Source: Kosakonia sp. SMBL-WEM22
Lineage (GTDB): Bacteria; Pseudomonadota; Gammaproteobacteria; Enterobacterales; Enterobacteriaceae
Reading direction: 5' to 3'
Length of the DNA: 64,000 nucleotides
Assembly: GCF_014490785.1 (NCBI RefSeq)
Contig: NZ_CP051488.1
Location: 3,658,001 to 3,722,000 of the forward strand
Part shown: positions 25,212-33,624 of the stretch, piece by piece
How the letters are laid out: every line of letters starts with the position of its first letter
How positions within the stretch are numbered: the stretch's first letter is position 1
The notes under the pieces: model-generated
The model's database searches: none
What the model was told of the DNA's origin: nothing
The model's input: only the letters and a program-made list of their open reading frames with translations
Position numbers and translations under genes: made by a program

Positions 25212-25703
25212 TTATGCGCGCAGCTTAACGTCGATCGCGTCCTGGCCACGGGTGTTACGATGGGATTCGTTGCTGTGCTGACGGTCGGAGACGTCGAGGA
25301 TCTCCTGATTATTCACTAGCTCACCGAGGGTGATGTTGTTCAGGAATCCGGTCAGGCGATCGCTCAGGTCGCGCCACAGCGCGTGGGTCAGGCACTTATC
25401 GCCGCCCTGGCAGCCACCTTTACCCTGGCAACGGGTCGCATCGACAGATTCGTCAACGGCGCTAATCACTTCGCCGACAGCGATGCTGTTCGCATCTTTG
25501 CCCAGCAGATAACCACCGCCGGGACCGCGTACGCTGGAAACCAGGCCGTTTTTACGCAGGCGGGAAAAGAGCTGCTCCAGGTAGGAGAGGGAAATTCCCT
25601 GACGCTCGGAAATATCAGCCAACGGCACCGGGCCCGATTCGGAGTTGAGCGCAACGTCCAGCATTGCGGTCACGGCATAACGCCCTTTAGATGTCAGTCT
25701 CAT
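25212..25703 (-). CDS. iscR: Fe-S sensing regulator IscR
   Basis: Rrf2-family regulator. With a [2Fe-2S] cluster it represses its own operon; the apo form controls other genes. Seen: a winged helix at the N-terminus (MRLTSKGRYAVTAMLD) and cluster ligands Cys92, Cys98, Cys104 and His107 in RCQGKGGCQGGDKCLTH, at the same numbers as in E. coli. Length 163 aa. It is the first gene of the isc operon, with two abutting type 1 boxes upstream. Confidence 0.98.
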   Translation of the reverse strand: MRLTSKGRYAVTAMLDVALNSESGPVPLADISERQGISLSYLEQLFSRLRKNGLVSSVRGPGGGYLLGKDANSIAVGEVISAVDESVDATRCQGKGGCQGGDKCLTHALWRDLSDRLTGFLNNITLGELVNNQEILDVSDRQHSNESHRNTRGQDAIDVKLRA

Positions 25704-25782
25704 GTCTTACAAGCCTCAAACTCGCCCCTGCCCGGGGTTTATTATTAAAATGTTAACGTTGCATAGCAGATGCAAGTCTGAC

Positions 25783-25807
25783 ATTCCTGACTAAAATGGT
25801 CAACTAT
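25783..25807 (-). promoter_or_regulatory. IscR type 1 box, proximal
   Basis: Read on the minus strand, this 25-bp site begins ATAGTTGACCATTTTAGTCA. It fits the type 1 consensus (ATASYYGAC ... AGTCRRSTAT) with two mismatches. It directly abuts the distal box. It lies about 80 bp upstream of the iscR start. Confidence 0.8.
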
Positions 25808-25832
25808 TTAGTTGACTGTTTTAGTCAAGTAT
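25808..25832 (-). promoter_or_regulatory. IscR type 1 box, distal
   Basis: Read on the minus strand, the site begins ATACTTGACTAAAACAGTCA and fits the 25-bp type 1 consensus with a single end mismatch, the better of the two copies. The tandem arrangement matches autorepression of isc by holo-IscR. Confidence 0.85.
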
Positions 25833-25879
25833 TCGCCGCTTCGCTTAACCGCCCGCCAGGACAGGGTTTGTTGCCTGAA

Positions 25880-26611
25880 TTACCCTTTTTGCTTCTGCTC
25901 AATCGACGCCAGAATGCCACGCAGAATGTTCAACTCCTGGCTCTCCGGACGGGCGCGAGTGAAGAGACGGCGCAGTTTATTCATCACCTGGCCGGGGTGG
26001 CTTTCACGGATAAAACCGGTAGAGAGCAGCGTCTGCTCAAGGTGACCGTAGAAGCGCTCGAGATCGTCAACCAGCGGATAAGGCGTCTCTTCCTGATCTG
26101 CGCTCGGCGCATCGCTCTCCTGCTTTGCCAGCCACGCCATGCGCACTTCATAGGCGATTACCTGCACCGCCATCGCCAGGTTCAGCGAGCTGTACTCCGG
26201 GTTGGCGGCAATCGCCACGTGATAGTGGCACTTCTGCAACTCTTCATTGGTCAGCCCAACGCGCTCGCGGCCAAACACTAACGCCACCGGCGCGTGTTCC
26301 GCTTCGCCGATGCTTTTCAGACCGCATTCGCGCGGATCGAGCATCGGCCACGGCAGCGTGCGTGAACGCGCGCTGGTGCCAACCACCAGGCTACAACCGG
26401 CTAAGGCTTCATCTAAGGTGTCAACGATCTGCGCATTGCCGATCACATCGCTGGCACCTGCGGCGAGCGCAATAGCCTGTGAATCGGGTTTGACCAGCGG
26501 GTTAACCAGCCAGAGATTGGTTAAGCCCATGGTTTTCATGGCACGGGCAACGGAGCCCATGTTACCGGTATGGGAGGTTTCAACTAAGACAATACGGATA
26601 TTTTGCAGCAT
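25880..26611 (-). CDS. trmJ: tRNA (cytidine/uridine-32-2'-O)-methyltransferase TrmJ
   Basis: SPOUT-class SAM enzyme that 2'-O-methylates position 32 of certain tRNAs. Seen: the N-terminal VLVETSHTGNMGSVARAMK, the knot-region segments LVVGTSARSR, ALVFGRERVGLTNEE and SSLNLAMAVQV, and a C-terminal helical extension. Length 243 aa against 246 in E. coli. Divergent from suhB with a short shared promoter region; directly upstream of the isc operon as in E. coli. Confidence 0.96.
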   Translation of the reverse strand: MLQNIRIVLVETSHTGNMGSVARAMKTMGLTNLWLVNPLVKPDSQAIALAAGASDVIGNAQIVDTLDEALAGCSLVVGTSARSRTLPWPMLDPRECGLKSIGEAEHAPVALVFGRERVGLTNEELQKCHYHVAIAANPEYSSLNLAMAVQVIAYEVRMAWLAKQESDAPSADQEETPYPLVDDLERFYGHLEQTLLSTGFIRESHPGQVMNKLRRLFTRARPESQELNILRGILASIEQKQKG

Positions 26612-26657
26612 AGGTTTTCTACGGCTAAAGAATATTGCCGGATACTATCATAAAGCT

Positions 26658-26686
26658 GAGACATAATTCGAATTCGCTGCTATGAT
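26658..26686 (+). promoter_or_regulatory. Predicted sigma70 promoter of suhB
   Basis: GAGACA (26658-26663), a 17-base spacer, and TATGAT (26681-26686). Start of transcription is expected near 26693, leaving a short leader that contains the boxA sequence at 26701. Prediction from consensus only. Confidence 0.5.
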
Positions 26687-26700
26687 ACGCGCCGTTTTCC

Positions 26701-26711
26701 GTTCTTTAACA
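26701..26711 (+). promoter_or_regulatory. boxA in the suhB leader
   Basis: GTTCTTTAACA matches the core of the boxA recognised by NusB/NusE in rRNA leaders. In E. coli a boxA in the suhB 5' UTR is reported to let Nus factors and SuhB limit suhB expression. It lies 17 bases before the ATG. Confidence 0.65.
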
Positions 26712-26728
26712 TCCAGTGAGAGATATCG

Positions 26729-27532
26729 ATGCATCCGATGCTGAATATCGCCGTGCGTGCTGCGCGCAAGGCGGGTAATTTAATTGCCAAAAACTACGAA
26801 ACACCTGACACCGTAGAGACCAGCCAGAAAGGCAGCAATGATTTCGTGACTAACGTTGATAAAGCTGCTGAAGCGGTAATTATCGACACCATCCGCAAAT
26901 CTTACCCGCAACACACCATCATCACCGAAGAGAGTGGCGAGCACGAAGGCACCGACCCGGATGTACAATGGGTTATCGATCCTCTGGATGGCACGACTAA
27001 CTTCATCAAACGCCTGCCGCACTTCGCGGTCTCTATCGCCGTTCGTATTAAAGGTCGCACCGAAGTTGCGGTCGTTTACGATCCGATGCGTAACGAACTC
27101 TTCACTGCGACCCGTGGCCAGGGCGCACAGCTCAACGGCTACCGTCTGCGCGGCAGCACCGCTCGCGATCTGGACGGCACCATTCTGGCGACCGGCTTCC
27201 CGTTCAAGGCGAAGCAGCACGCAACCACCTATATCAACATCATTGGCAAACTCTTTACCGAATGCGCGGACTTCCGTCGTACCGGTTCTGCCGCGCTGGA
27301 TCTGGCCTATGTTGCCGCCGGTCGCGTTGATGGTTTCTTTGAGATTGGCCTGAAGCCGTGGGATTTCGCCGCAGGTGAACTGCTGATTCGCGAAGCGGGC
27401 GGTCTGGTGTGCGATTTCACCGGTGGTCATAACTACATGCTGACCGGTAACATCGTTGCCGGTAACCCGCGCGTGGTGAAAGCGATGCTGGCAAATATGC
27501 GTGAAGAGCTGAGCGACGCGCTGAAGCGTTAA
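26729..27532 (+). CDS. suhB: Inositol-1-monophosphatase / Nus factor SuhB
   Basis: Mg-dependent inositol monophosphatase that also works as part of the rRNA antitermination (Nus) complex. Seen: the metal-binding motifs EESGEH, WVIDPLDGTTNF and the C-terminal PWDFAAGELLIREAGG. The 267-aa length equals E. coli SuhB. Its leader carries a boxA (26701-26711), consistent with autoregulation. Followed by REP repeats rather than by yfhR as in E. coli. Confidence 0.97.
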   Translation: MHPMLNIAVRAARKAGNLIAKNYETPDTVETSQKGSNDFVTNVDKAAEAVIIDTIRKSYPQHTIITEESGEHEGTDPDVQWVIDPLDGTTNFIKRLPHFAVSIAVRIKGRTEVAVVYDPMRNELFTATRGQGAQLNGYRLRGSTARDLDGTILATGFPFKAKQHATTYINIIGKLFTECADFRRTGSAALDLAYVAAGRVDGFFEIGLKPWDFAAGELLIREAGGLVCDFTGGHNYMLTGNIVAGNPRVVKAMLANMREELSDALKR

Positions 27533-27559
27533 TCTGCTCGCAGGCCGGGTTTTGTGAAT

Positions 27560-27726
27560 TGCCTGATGGCGCTGCGCTTATCAGGCCTACAAAAGCAGAA
27601 CCCACTGCATTACAGCAGCACCCCGCCACACGTAGGCCGGATAAGGCCTTGCGCCGCATCCGGCAACAAATGCCGCACCCGCAGTTCGTAGGCCGGATAA
27701 GGCGTTCACGCCGCCATCCGGCAACA
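27560..27726. repeat. Three REP elements between suhB and the NicO gene
   Basis: One GCCTGATGGCGCTGCGC-type element at about 27560-27591 and two GTAGGCCGGATAAGGC-type elements at about 27632-27666 and 27688-27724, with imperfect hairpins. They fill the gap between two convergent genes. Confidence 0.85.
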
Positions 27727-27753
27727 AAAGCAGTACCTCGTATCCGTCCTCGA

Positions 27754-28734
27754 TTAAAACGGGCGTAATCCGCCGCCAGGCGGGAGTGCGCTCATCCACA
27801 TCACTACTGCCGCACTCACCAGCACCACACCACCCGCTAACGCCAGCGTCGTCCAGCCAATCTGCCGCCACAGCACCGGCGCGCGTTTACCGCTCAACTT
27901 CACCGCCAGCTGGCGAAAACCGTGCACCAGCAACGCCAGCCCGCTGATGGTCAGCGACGTCCCGGCCGCCATCGCCAGCGCAGAGGCCACGCCCCAGGCG
28001 AAGACGCCAATCACTTTGCTGAACAGCAGCACCATAATGGCGCCGGAGCAGGGCCGCATACCCATCGATAAAACAATCATCAACCGTGCGCGCCAGTCGC
28101 CGCCGCTTTGCAGCTGCGTCTGCGTTGGCAGATGCTGATGACCGCACCCGCAGTTGTCGTGATGCACATGATGTGGCGTAAAGGCGCGAAACTTTGGCGT
28201 ATGCAACAGCTGACGCAGGCGTTTCAGCGCGCGCCAGCAGAGCAGCAGCCCCAGCACGCCGACCAGAAGATAACTCCCCTTCTCCAGCCAGTAGCCGCTG
28301 AGGTGCAACTGCCGGGCGGGCAGCGCCAGCAGGCTCAGCACCACAACCACCAGTAAAATCGCCACCAGCCCCTGGAGCAGAGAGGACGCCAGCGTCAGGC
28401 CAATAGCGGGTTTTAATTTTGAAGGGTGGGTTGCAAGCCAGGTGGTGATCACCACTTTGCCGTGGCCTGGCCCCAGCGCATGCAGCACGCCATAGACAAA
28501 GCTGAACAGCAGCAGCGTGCCACCCGCTTTGGTCGGGTTTTCAGCCACCGCCTTCAGCAGCGTGCTCATCTGGATATTCACTTCACGCTGCCAGAGCGCG
28601 CTTCTCATCACCACCTGCGGCCACGCCTGCCAGAGCCAGAGTGCTCCGAGCACGGCAACCACCATAAACAGCAGCAGCGGCCACCACTGCAATAGGCGCC
28701 GTTTGCGCGCTATCTGTTGGCTGATTACTGACAT
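27754..28734 (-). CDS. Nickel/cobalt transporter, NicO family
   Basis: Predicted inner-membrane divalent metal transporter, 326 aa. Seen: about seven membrane segments, the conserved motifs VLHALGPGHGKVVITTW and SMGMRPCSGAIMVLLFS, and between them a histidine- and cysteine-rich cytoplasmic loop containing HHVHHDNCGCGHQH, typical of Ni/Co permeases of the NicO/RcnA type. It overlaps the DUF1007 gene by 10 bp and is presumably co-transcribed with it. K-12 has yfhR at this place. Whether it imports or exports, and whether the metal is Ni, Co or Zn, cannot be told. Confidence 0.85.
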   Translation of the reverse strand: MSVISQQIARKRRLLQWWPLLLFMVVAVLGALWLWQAWPQVVMRSALWQREVNIQMSTLLKAVAENPTKAGGTLLLFSFVYGVLHALGPGHGKVVITTWLATHPSKLKPAIGLTLASSLLQGLVAILLVVVVLSLLALPARQLHLSGYWLEKGSYLLVGVLGLLLCWRALKRLRQLLHTPKFRAFTPHHVHHDNCGCGHQHLPTQTQLQSGGDWRARLMIVLSMGMRPCSGAIMVLLFSKVIGVFAWGVASALAMAAGTSLTISGLALLVHGFRQLAVKLSGKRAPVLWRQIGWTTLALAGGVVLVSAAVVMWMSALPPGGGLRPF

Positions 28735-29363
28735 AGCAGCGTCACCGTTTGAGCAAACTTTTTACCCAGTTCCATATCCTCCTCCGGGGCATCGTTCTTA
28801 TCCAGCGACTGCGCGTAACTCAGCACCTCTTCGCCGGGTTTCGGTGTATGTAGCGTGGTTTTACAGCTCGATTGCAGCGCTGCGGGCAGCGTGATATCGC
28901 GCTCCTTGTCGTAGCGCATATCCACGTAATAGGTGGGATCGAAGGTCGAGAAGGTGTATTTCTGCCCCTTCAGCGGCTGCGGCTCGGCCAGCGGCAGGAT
29001 AAAAGTCAGTACCGCCTGGTCCGCCTCCCGCGCGAGGCCATATTCGGTCGGGCGGTTGAGGAACTTCACCTTCTGCCCGTTATGCCACACTTCAGTGAAG
29101 TAGTGCTGACCAAGCACGTTTGCCATCACTTCCGCCGCCAGCTTTTTCCAGATCTCCTCGCCGGGCTTTGCGTTACCGGCGTCGTAGAGTAGGTCAGCGG
29201 AGGTGATCTCATCCATCGTCCAGCGCATTTTCAGGCCGGTAAATTGACCGTTTTCGCCAACCAACTGCGTCTTCATCACGATAAAGCTGTGCGGGTGCGC
29301 CATAAGAGAAAACGATAAAAGTGCGAGAAAAAGCCCCAATACCCACTGTTTAACTAATTGCAT
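28725..29363 (-). CDS. DUF1007 family periplasmic protein
   Basis: Secreted 212-aa protein of unknown biochemical role. Seen: a signal peptide (about residues 1-22, ending SFSLMA) predicted to be cut before HPHSF, so the mature N-terminus would start with His-Pro-His. The rest is a beta-rich domain with two cysteines (in SSCKTT and at the C-terminus, LLCQ) that could form a disulfide. DUF1007 genes often sit next to NicO transporters, suggesting a metal-binding partner; that is association only. Divergent from csiE. Confidence 0.8.
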   Translation of the reverse strand: MQLVKQWVLGLFLALLSFSLMAHPHSFIVMKTQLVGENGQFTGLKMRWTMDEITSADLLYDAGNAKPGEEIWKKLAAEVMANVLGQHYFTEVWHNGQKVKFLNRPTEYGLAREADQAVLTFILPLAEPQPLKGQKYTFSTFDPTYYVDMRYDKERDITLPAALQSSCKTTLHTPKPGEEVLSYAQSLDKNDAPEEDMELGKKFAQTVTLLCQ

Positions 29364-29501
29364 CTCTTCCTCACGTGAAAAATTCTGTGATGCTCCCCGG
29401 CATTCCTGGTCGAAAATGCGGCGGCTGCGCTGTCGCTCAAGATACCTTTAACTACGCTTATCAAATAGCCCTTTTTCCCAACCCTAACTGGACACTGACA
29501 G

Positions 29502-30839
29502 ATGACCATGACGCTGACCCCACCATCTGTGCTCTCCAGCCCGCAGCGTCGCTGCCAGGTGCTGCTCCTGCTTTCCCTGCCGGGGCAAGGTATCACCATG
29601 GAAAATATCATCGCCATTAACGGCGTCGATGATGCCGTGGCCCTGCAGGATATTGCGGAGACGCAAAGCGAGATTCAACTTTACCATCGCCTCTCCATCG
29701 TACCCTGCGACGATGGCGGCTACCGCATCGAAGGCACGCCGCTCGATCAGCGCTTATGCCTGCTGCACTGGCTGCGCCGCGCCCTGCGCCTCTGCCCGGA
29801 GTTCATAACTGAACACTTTACGCCCGCATTAAAAACGGCACTTAAACAGCAGGGCATTGCGCGCACACTCTATGACGATATTAATCTGCATGCGTTGATC
29901 AACCTCTGCTCGCGCCGCCTGAAACGCTCGTTTGAGAGCCGAGATCGCCAGTTTTTGGGTCTCTATTTACAGTACTGCCTGTTGCAGCATCATAGCGGCC
30001 ATTCGCCAGAGTTTAACCCGGTTCAGCAAGCGTGGGCGCAGATGCGCGCCGAGTATCTGGTGGCGCAGGATATCGTGCGCCACTGGCAGCGCCGCGTCGC
30101 TGCAACGGCTCATGAGAATGAACACCTCTTTTTAGCCCTGCTCTTTATGCTGGTGCGCACGCCCGATCCGAGCCATGACGATCATCAGCAGGATCACCGC
30201 CTGCGCCTGGCCATCAGCCAGATGATTGCCCACTTCCATCAGCTCTCCGGTATGCATTTCAGCGACGAACAGGGTTTGACCAATCAGCTCTATATCCACC
30301 TCGCCCAGGCGCTGGATCGCAGCCTGTTCGGCATTGGCATTGATAACACACTGCCGGCAGAGATCAATCAGCTCTATCCGCGCCTGATGCGCACCACCCG
30401 CACGGTGCTGGAGGGGCTGGAAACGGAGTATGGGCTGCGCTTTAGCGATGAGGAGGCGGGACTGGTTGCGGTGATTTTCGGGGCCTGGCTGATGCAGGAA
30501 ACCGATCTGCATGAGAAGCAGCTGATGCTGATTACCGGCGATGACAGCGCCAGAGAGCAGGAGATTGAGCAGCAGCTGCGCGAGTTAACGCTGCTGCCGC
30601 TCACCATTCGTTATTTGCCGCTGGAGAGCTTCCGCGAAGAGGGCGCGCCGAAGGATGTGACGCTTATCATCACCCCTTACACCACGCCCCTGCCGCTCTT
30701 CTCCGCGCCGCTGATCCACACCGACGGGCTGCTTAGCGAACAACAGCAGGAGCATATTCGCATTATGCTTGAGGGCTCCCCTTCTGCGCGGCGACCGTTG
30801 GACGCAGGACCAGCGCTGGCAGTGCCAGCAACGCCATAA
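29502..30839 (+). CDS. csiE: Stationary-phase inducible protein CsiE
   Basis: PRD-domain protein whose E. coli gene is switched on in stationary phase under cAMP-CRP and RpoS; its activity is unknown. Seen: PPSVLSSPQRRCQ near the start, two PRD-like helical regions, and the HEKQ and EREQEIEQQLRELTLLPL-like segments of E. coli CsiE. The E. coli protein ends soon after IRKMLES; here the frame continues for about 19 more residues (GSPSARRPLDAG...) that lie antisense to the 3' end of hcaT, giving 445 aa instead of 426. A second ATG at 29508 is an alternative start. Confidence 0.9.
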   Translation: MTMTLTPPSVLSSPQRRCQVLLLLSLPGQGITMENIIAINGVDDAVALQDIAETQSEIQLYHRLSIVPCDDGGYRIEGTPLDQRLCLLHWLRRALRLCPEFITEHFTPALKTALKQQGIARTLYDDINLHALINLCSRRLKRSFESRDRQFLGLYLQYCLLQHHSGHSPEFNPVQQAWAQMRAEYLVAQDIVRHWQRRVAATAHENEHLFLALLFMLVRTPDPSHDDHQQDHRLRLAISQMIAHFHQLSGMHFSDEQGLTNQLYIHLAQALDRSLFGIGIDNTLPAEINQLYPRLMRTTRTVLEGLETEYGLRFSDEEAGLVAVIFGAWLMQETDLHEKQLMLITGDDSAREQEIEQQLRELTLLPLTIRYLPLESFREEGAPKDVTLIITPYTTPLPLFSAPLIHTDGLLSEQQQEHIRIMLEGSPSARRPLDAGPALAVPATP

Positions 30840-31917
30840 TAAAGAACAGCCCCTGGTGCAGATGTTCAAAGAGGAACCCGGCGATCATCGTCATCAGGGC
30901 AATACTTCCCCCCATCGCCACGGCAGAGTAGACCGCCTGGAGTCGAATCACTTCGCTCCCCTGGCGAGCTGAGATGTAACGCATCGCCGCCAGGTGGCAA
31001 ACCGTGAAGGTGCCGCAGTGCAGGATCTGCGCGACAATCAGCCACGGCAGCGCAGTGGTCCAGCCCATCAGGCTCCAGCGAACCAGCCCGCAAACCGCCG
31101 AAAGCAGCAGCAGATCGCGCGCGCTGAAGCGGCGGAAGAGACGGTTGCTGAGCGTAAAAATCACCACTTCTGCCACCACGCCGAGCGACCACAAATAGCC
31201 TACCGTTGAGGCAGAGTAGCCCACCGACTGCCAGTAGATCGCGCTGAAACCGTAATAGGCCGCGTGCGCGCCCTGCAACAACGAGACGCAGGCGAGAAAG
31301 CGCCAGTTCTGCATAATCAAGCTGCGCCAGGCGGGCCAGCCCGCGCCATCCTGCTGGCGGTTTTCACCCTGCGGCAGGATCGTCGGGCGCAGCAGCATGC
31401 CGAGTAGCATTGAGGCCGTGCCCAGCGACAGCATCACCAGAATCGCCCGGTAATCGTAGAGGCTCACCAGCTTGCCAGTCAGCGCTGAGCCAATCACAAA
31501 GGCGATCGATCCCCACACCCTGACGCGGCCATAATCCATTGGAAACTGTTTTTGCCAGGTGCCTGCCAGCGCATCCGTCAGCGGCACCAGCGGCGAGAAG
31601 AAGAGGTTAAAGCCGACAATCACCACCGCCAGCCAGGCGACATGGCTTCCGGCGTAAAAGGCCATCGCAAAGATTAGCGTAGCCAGACCCAGCACGCGCA
31701 GAGCGGTGATTAAACGGGAGGGGTCACTTACGCGCGGGGCAATCAACAGGCTACCGAGAAAACGGGCAACGAGACCAGCACCAAGCAGCATACCGATGAT
31801 TTCCGGGGTTAACCCAACGCCTTTGAGCCAGACACCCCAGAAGGGTAAGAAGATGCCGTAACTGAAAAAGTAGGTGAAATAAGCGAGCGCCAGCCAGCGC
31901 GTTGACTGCAGAACCAT
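30763..31917 (-). CDS. hcaT: MFS transporter HcaT (3-phenylpropionate permease)
   Basis: Twelve-span major facilitator protein of the LacY-like type. Seen: MVLQSTRWLALAYFTYFFSYG at the start, the loop DALAGTWQKQFPMDYGRVRVWG and RQGSEVIRLQAVYSAVAMGG, all collinear with E. coli HcaT. Length 384 aa. The ATG at 31915-31917 is preceded by AGGAGG; an upstream in-frame start would add 20 non-homologous residues. The 3' end overlaps csiE by 77 bp tail to tail. The hca dioxygenase genes that follow in E. coli are absent, so the substrate here is uncertain. Confidence 0.9.
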   Translation of the reverse strand: MVLQSTRWLALAYFTYFFSYGIFLPFWGVWLKGVGLTPEIIGMLLGAGLVARFLGSLLIAPRVSDPSRLITALRVLGLATLIFAMAFYAGSHVAWLAVVIVGFNLFFSPLVPLTDALAGTWQKQFPMDYGRVRVWGSIAFVIGSALTGKLVSLYDYRAILVMLSLGTASMLLGMLLRPTILPQGENRQQDGAGWPAWRSLIMQNWRFLACVSLLQGAHAAYYGFSAIYWQSVGYSASTVGYLWSLGVVAEVVIFTLSNRLFRRFSARDLLLLSAVCGLVRWSLMGWTTALPWLIVAQILHCGTFTVCHLAAMRYISARQGSEVIRLQAVYSAVAMGGSIALMTMIAGFLFEHLHQGLFFIMALLALPALVLRPTVAAQKGSPQA

Positions 31918-32052
31918 GATTTCCTCCTGAATCGAAGCGTTAGTCTGGCGGCAAACGCCTGGCCTGGCAAGCAACAATCAGGTAACAAATTTGCCTAAGC
32001 GCAGGTTTTGCAACATTAAAACGCGCCGGGCGGAATGCATCGCTGGCGAGCA

Positions 32053-32087
32053 GGCAAAAAAAACCCGCTTCACAGGAAGCGGGCTTG
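32053..32087 (-). terminator. Rho-independent terminator of glyA
   Basis: Arms CCCGCTTC (32064-32071) and GAAGCGGG (32076-32083) with a 4-base loop, followed on the minus strand by an eight-base T run. It starts 16 bases past the glyA stop. Confidence 0.9.
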
Positions 32088-32102
32088 TTTGATGTCGGAA
32101 AC

Positions 32103-33356
32103 TTATGCGTAAACCGGGAAACGGGCGCAGATATCCAGCACTTTCTGTTTGGTGCGCTCAATCACCGCTTCGTCGTTGATGCTGTCCAGCACGTCGCACA
32201 TCCAGCCTGCCAGCTCTTTGACTTCAGCTTCTTTGAAGCCGCGACGAGTTACCGCCGGGCTACCGATACGGATACCGGAGGTGACAAACGGACTCTTCGG
32301 ATCGTTCGGCACGCTGTTTTTGTTCACCGTGATGTTGGCACGGCCCAGCGCAGCATCTGCTTCTTTACCGGTCAGGTTTTTATCAACCAGATCCAGCAGG
32401 AACAGGTGGTTATCAGTACCGCCGGAAACGACGTTGTAGCCGCGTGCAAGGAACACTTCCACCATCGCTTTGGCGTTTTTCGCAACCTGTTGCTGATAGG
32501 TTTTGAACTCCGGCTCCATCGCCTCTTTCAGCGCCACCGCTTTACCGGCGATAACGTGCATCAGCGGGCCGCCCTGGCCACCAGGGAAGACGGCAGAGTT
32601 CAGTTTTTTGTACAGCTCTTCGCTGCCGCCCTTCGCCAGGATCAGGCCGCCGCGCGGACCCGCCAGGGTTTTGTGGGTAGTGGTAGTAACAACGTGCGCA
32701 TGCGGAACCGGGTTCGGGTAGACGCCTGCAGCAATCAGACCGGCAACGTGTGCCATATCGACAAACAGGTACGCGCCGATGCTGTCAGCGATTTCGCGCA
32801 TTTTGGCCCAGTCAACCACGCCGGAGTAAGCAGAGAAGCCGCCGATGATCATTTTCGGCTTGTGTTTTTGCGCCTGCTCATTGAGTTCGTTGTAATCAAT
32901 GTGGCCCGTTTCATCGATGCCGTAAGGAACGATATTGTAGAGTTTGCCGGAGAAGTTAACCGGAGAGCCGTGAGTCAGGTGACCGCCGTGCGCCAGGTTC
33001 ATACCAAGCACGGTATCGCCCGGCTCCAGCAGCGTGGTGTAGACAGCGAAGTTAGCCTGTGAGCCAGAGTGCGGCTGAACGTTGGCGTAATCAGCGCCAA
33101 ACAGCTCTTTCGCGCGGTCAATTGCCAGCTGTTCAACGATATCGACATATTCACAGCCGCCGTAATAACGCTTGCCCGGGTAACCCTCGGCATATTTGTT
33201 GGTCAGCTGAGATCCCTGCGCCTGCATAACGCGCGGGCTGGTGTAGTTTTCGGAGGCGATCAGTTCAATGTGCTCTTCCTGACGTACTTTCTCCTGCTCC
33301 ATAGCCTGCCACAATTCGGCATCATAATCGGCAATGTTCATTTCACGCTTTAACAT
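32103..33356 (-). CDS. glyA: Serine hydroxymethyltransferase
   Basis: PLP enzyme that interconverts serine and glycine and is the main source of one-carbon units. Seen: the PLP lysine in TTTTHKTLAGPRGG, MLKREMNIADYDAELW at the N-terminus and VTSGIRIGSPAVTRRG. 417 aa, the same as E. coli. The start at 33356 is used; two more in-frame codons exist upstream. A PurR-type box lies upstream at 33470-33485 and a terminator follows. It is divergent from hmp. Confidence 0.98.
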   Translation of the reverse strand: MLKREMNIADYDAELWQAMEQEKVRQEEHIELIASENYTSPRVMQAQGSQLTNKYAEGYPGKRYYGGCEYVDIVEQLAIDRAKELFGADYANVQPHSGSQANFAVYTTLLEPGDTVLGMNLAHGGHLTHGSPVNFSGKLYNIVPYGIDETGHIDYNELNEQAQKHKPKMIIGGFSAYSGVVDWAKMREIADSIGAYLFVDMAHVAGLIAAGVYPNPVPHAHVVTTTTHKTLAGPRGGLILAKGGSEELYKKLNSAVFPGGQGGPLMHVIAGKAVALKEAMEPEFKTYQQQVAKNAKAMVEVFLARGYNVVSGGTDNHLFLLDLVDKNLTGKEADAALGRANITVNKNSVPNDPKSPFVTSGIRIGSPAVTRRGFKEAEVKELAGWMCDVLDSINDEAVIERTKQKVLDICARFPVYA

Positions 33357-33469
33357 CCGCATCTCCTGACTCAGCTAACAAAAACAACTCTCAATGAGGG
33401 CCCGATTTCGGGGACGGCTGACAGTATAACTGATTAATATTCTGAGAACAGGTCTTGACAAAGGTTTTT

Positions 33470-33485
33470 GCGCAAACGATTGGCT
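33470..33485 (-). promoter_or_regulatory. PurR-type box upstream of glyA
   Basis: On the minus strand AGCCAATCGTTTGCGC, close to the PurR site known at E. coli glyA; it keeps the central CGTTTGC but differs from the consensus at two places. Confidence 0.6.
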
Positions 33486-33554
33486 GCCCGCCACACAAGG
33501 CTTTGAGCAATAACGACCTTCGCCCCGTAAAGGGATTTCTTTTCAGCTTTGTGA

Positions 33555-33567
33555 TGCAACTTCTTCA
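33555..33567 (-). promoter_or_regulatory. Possible MetR half-palindrome
   Basis: On the minus strand TGAAGAAGTTGCA fits the MetR pattern TGAA-N5-TTCA with one mismatch, in the glyA-hmp divergent region where MetR acts in E. coli. Weak on its own. Confidence 0.3.
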
Positions 33568-33596
33568 CATTCGATAACCCCTCTTTCATTACGCCC

Positions 33597-33624
33597 TTTA
33601 CAAATTGATGCCAGCGGCTATAAG
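33597..33624 (+). promoter_or_regulatory. Predicted hmp promoter
   Basis: TTTACA (33597-33602), a 16-base spacer, and TATAAG (33619-33624). The -10 runs into the NsrR-type site, as expected for repression by NsrR. Confidence 0.55.
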
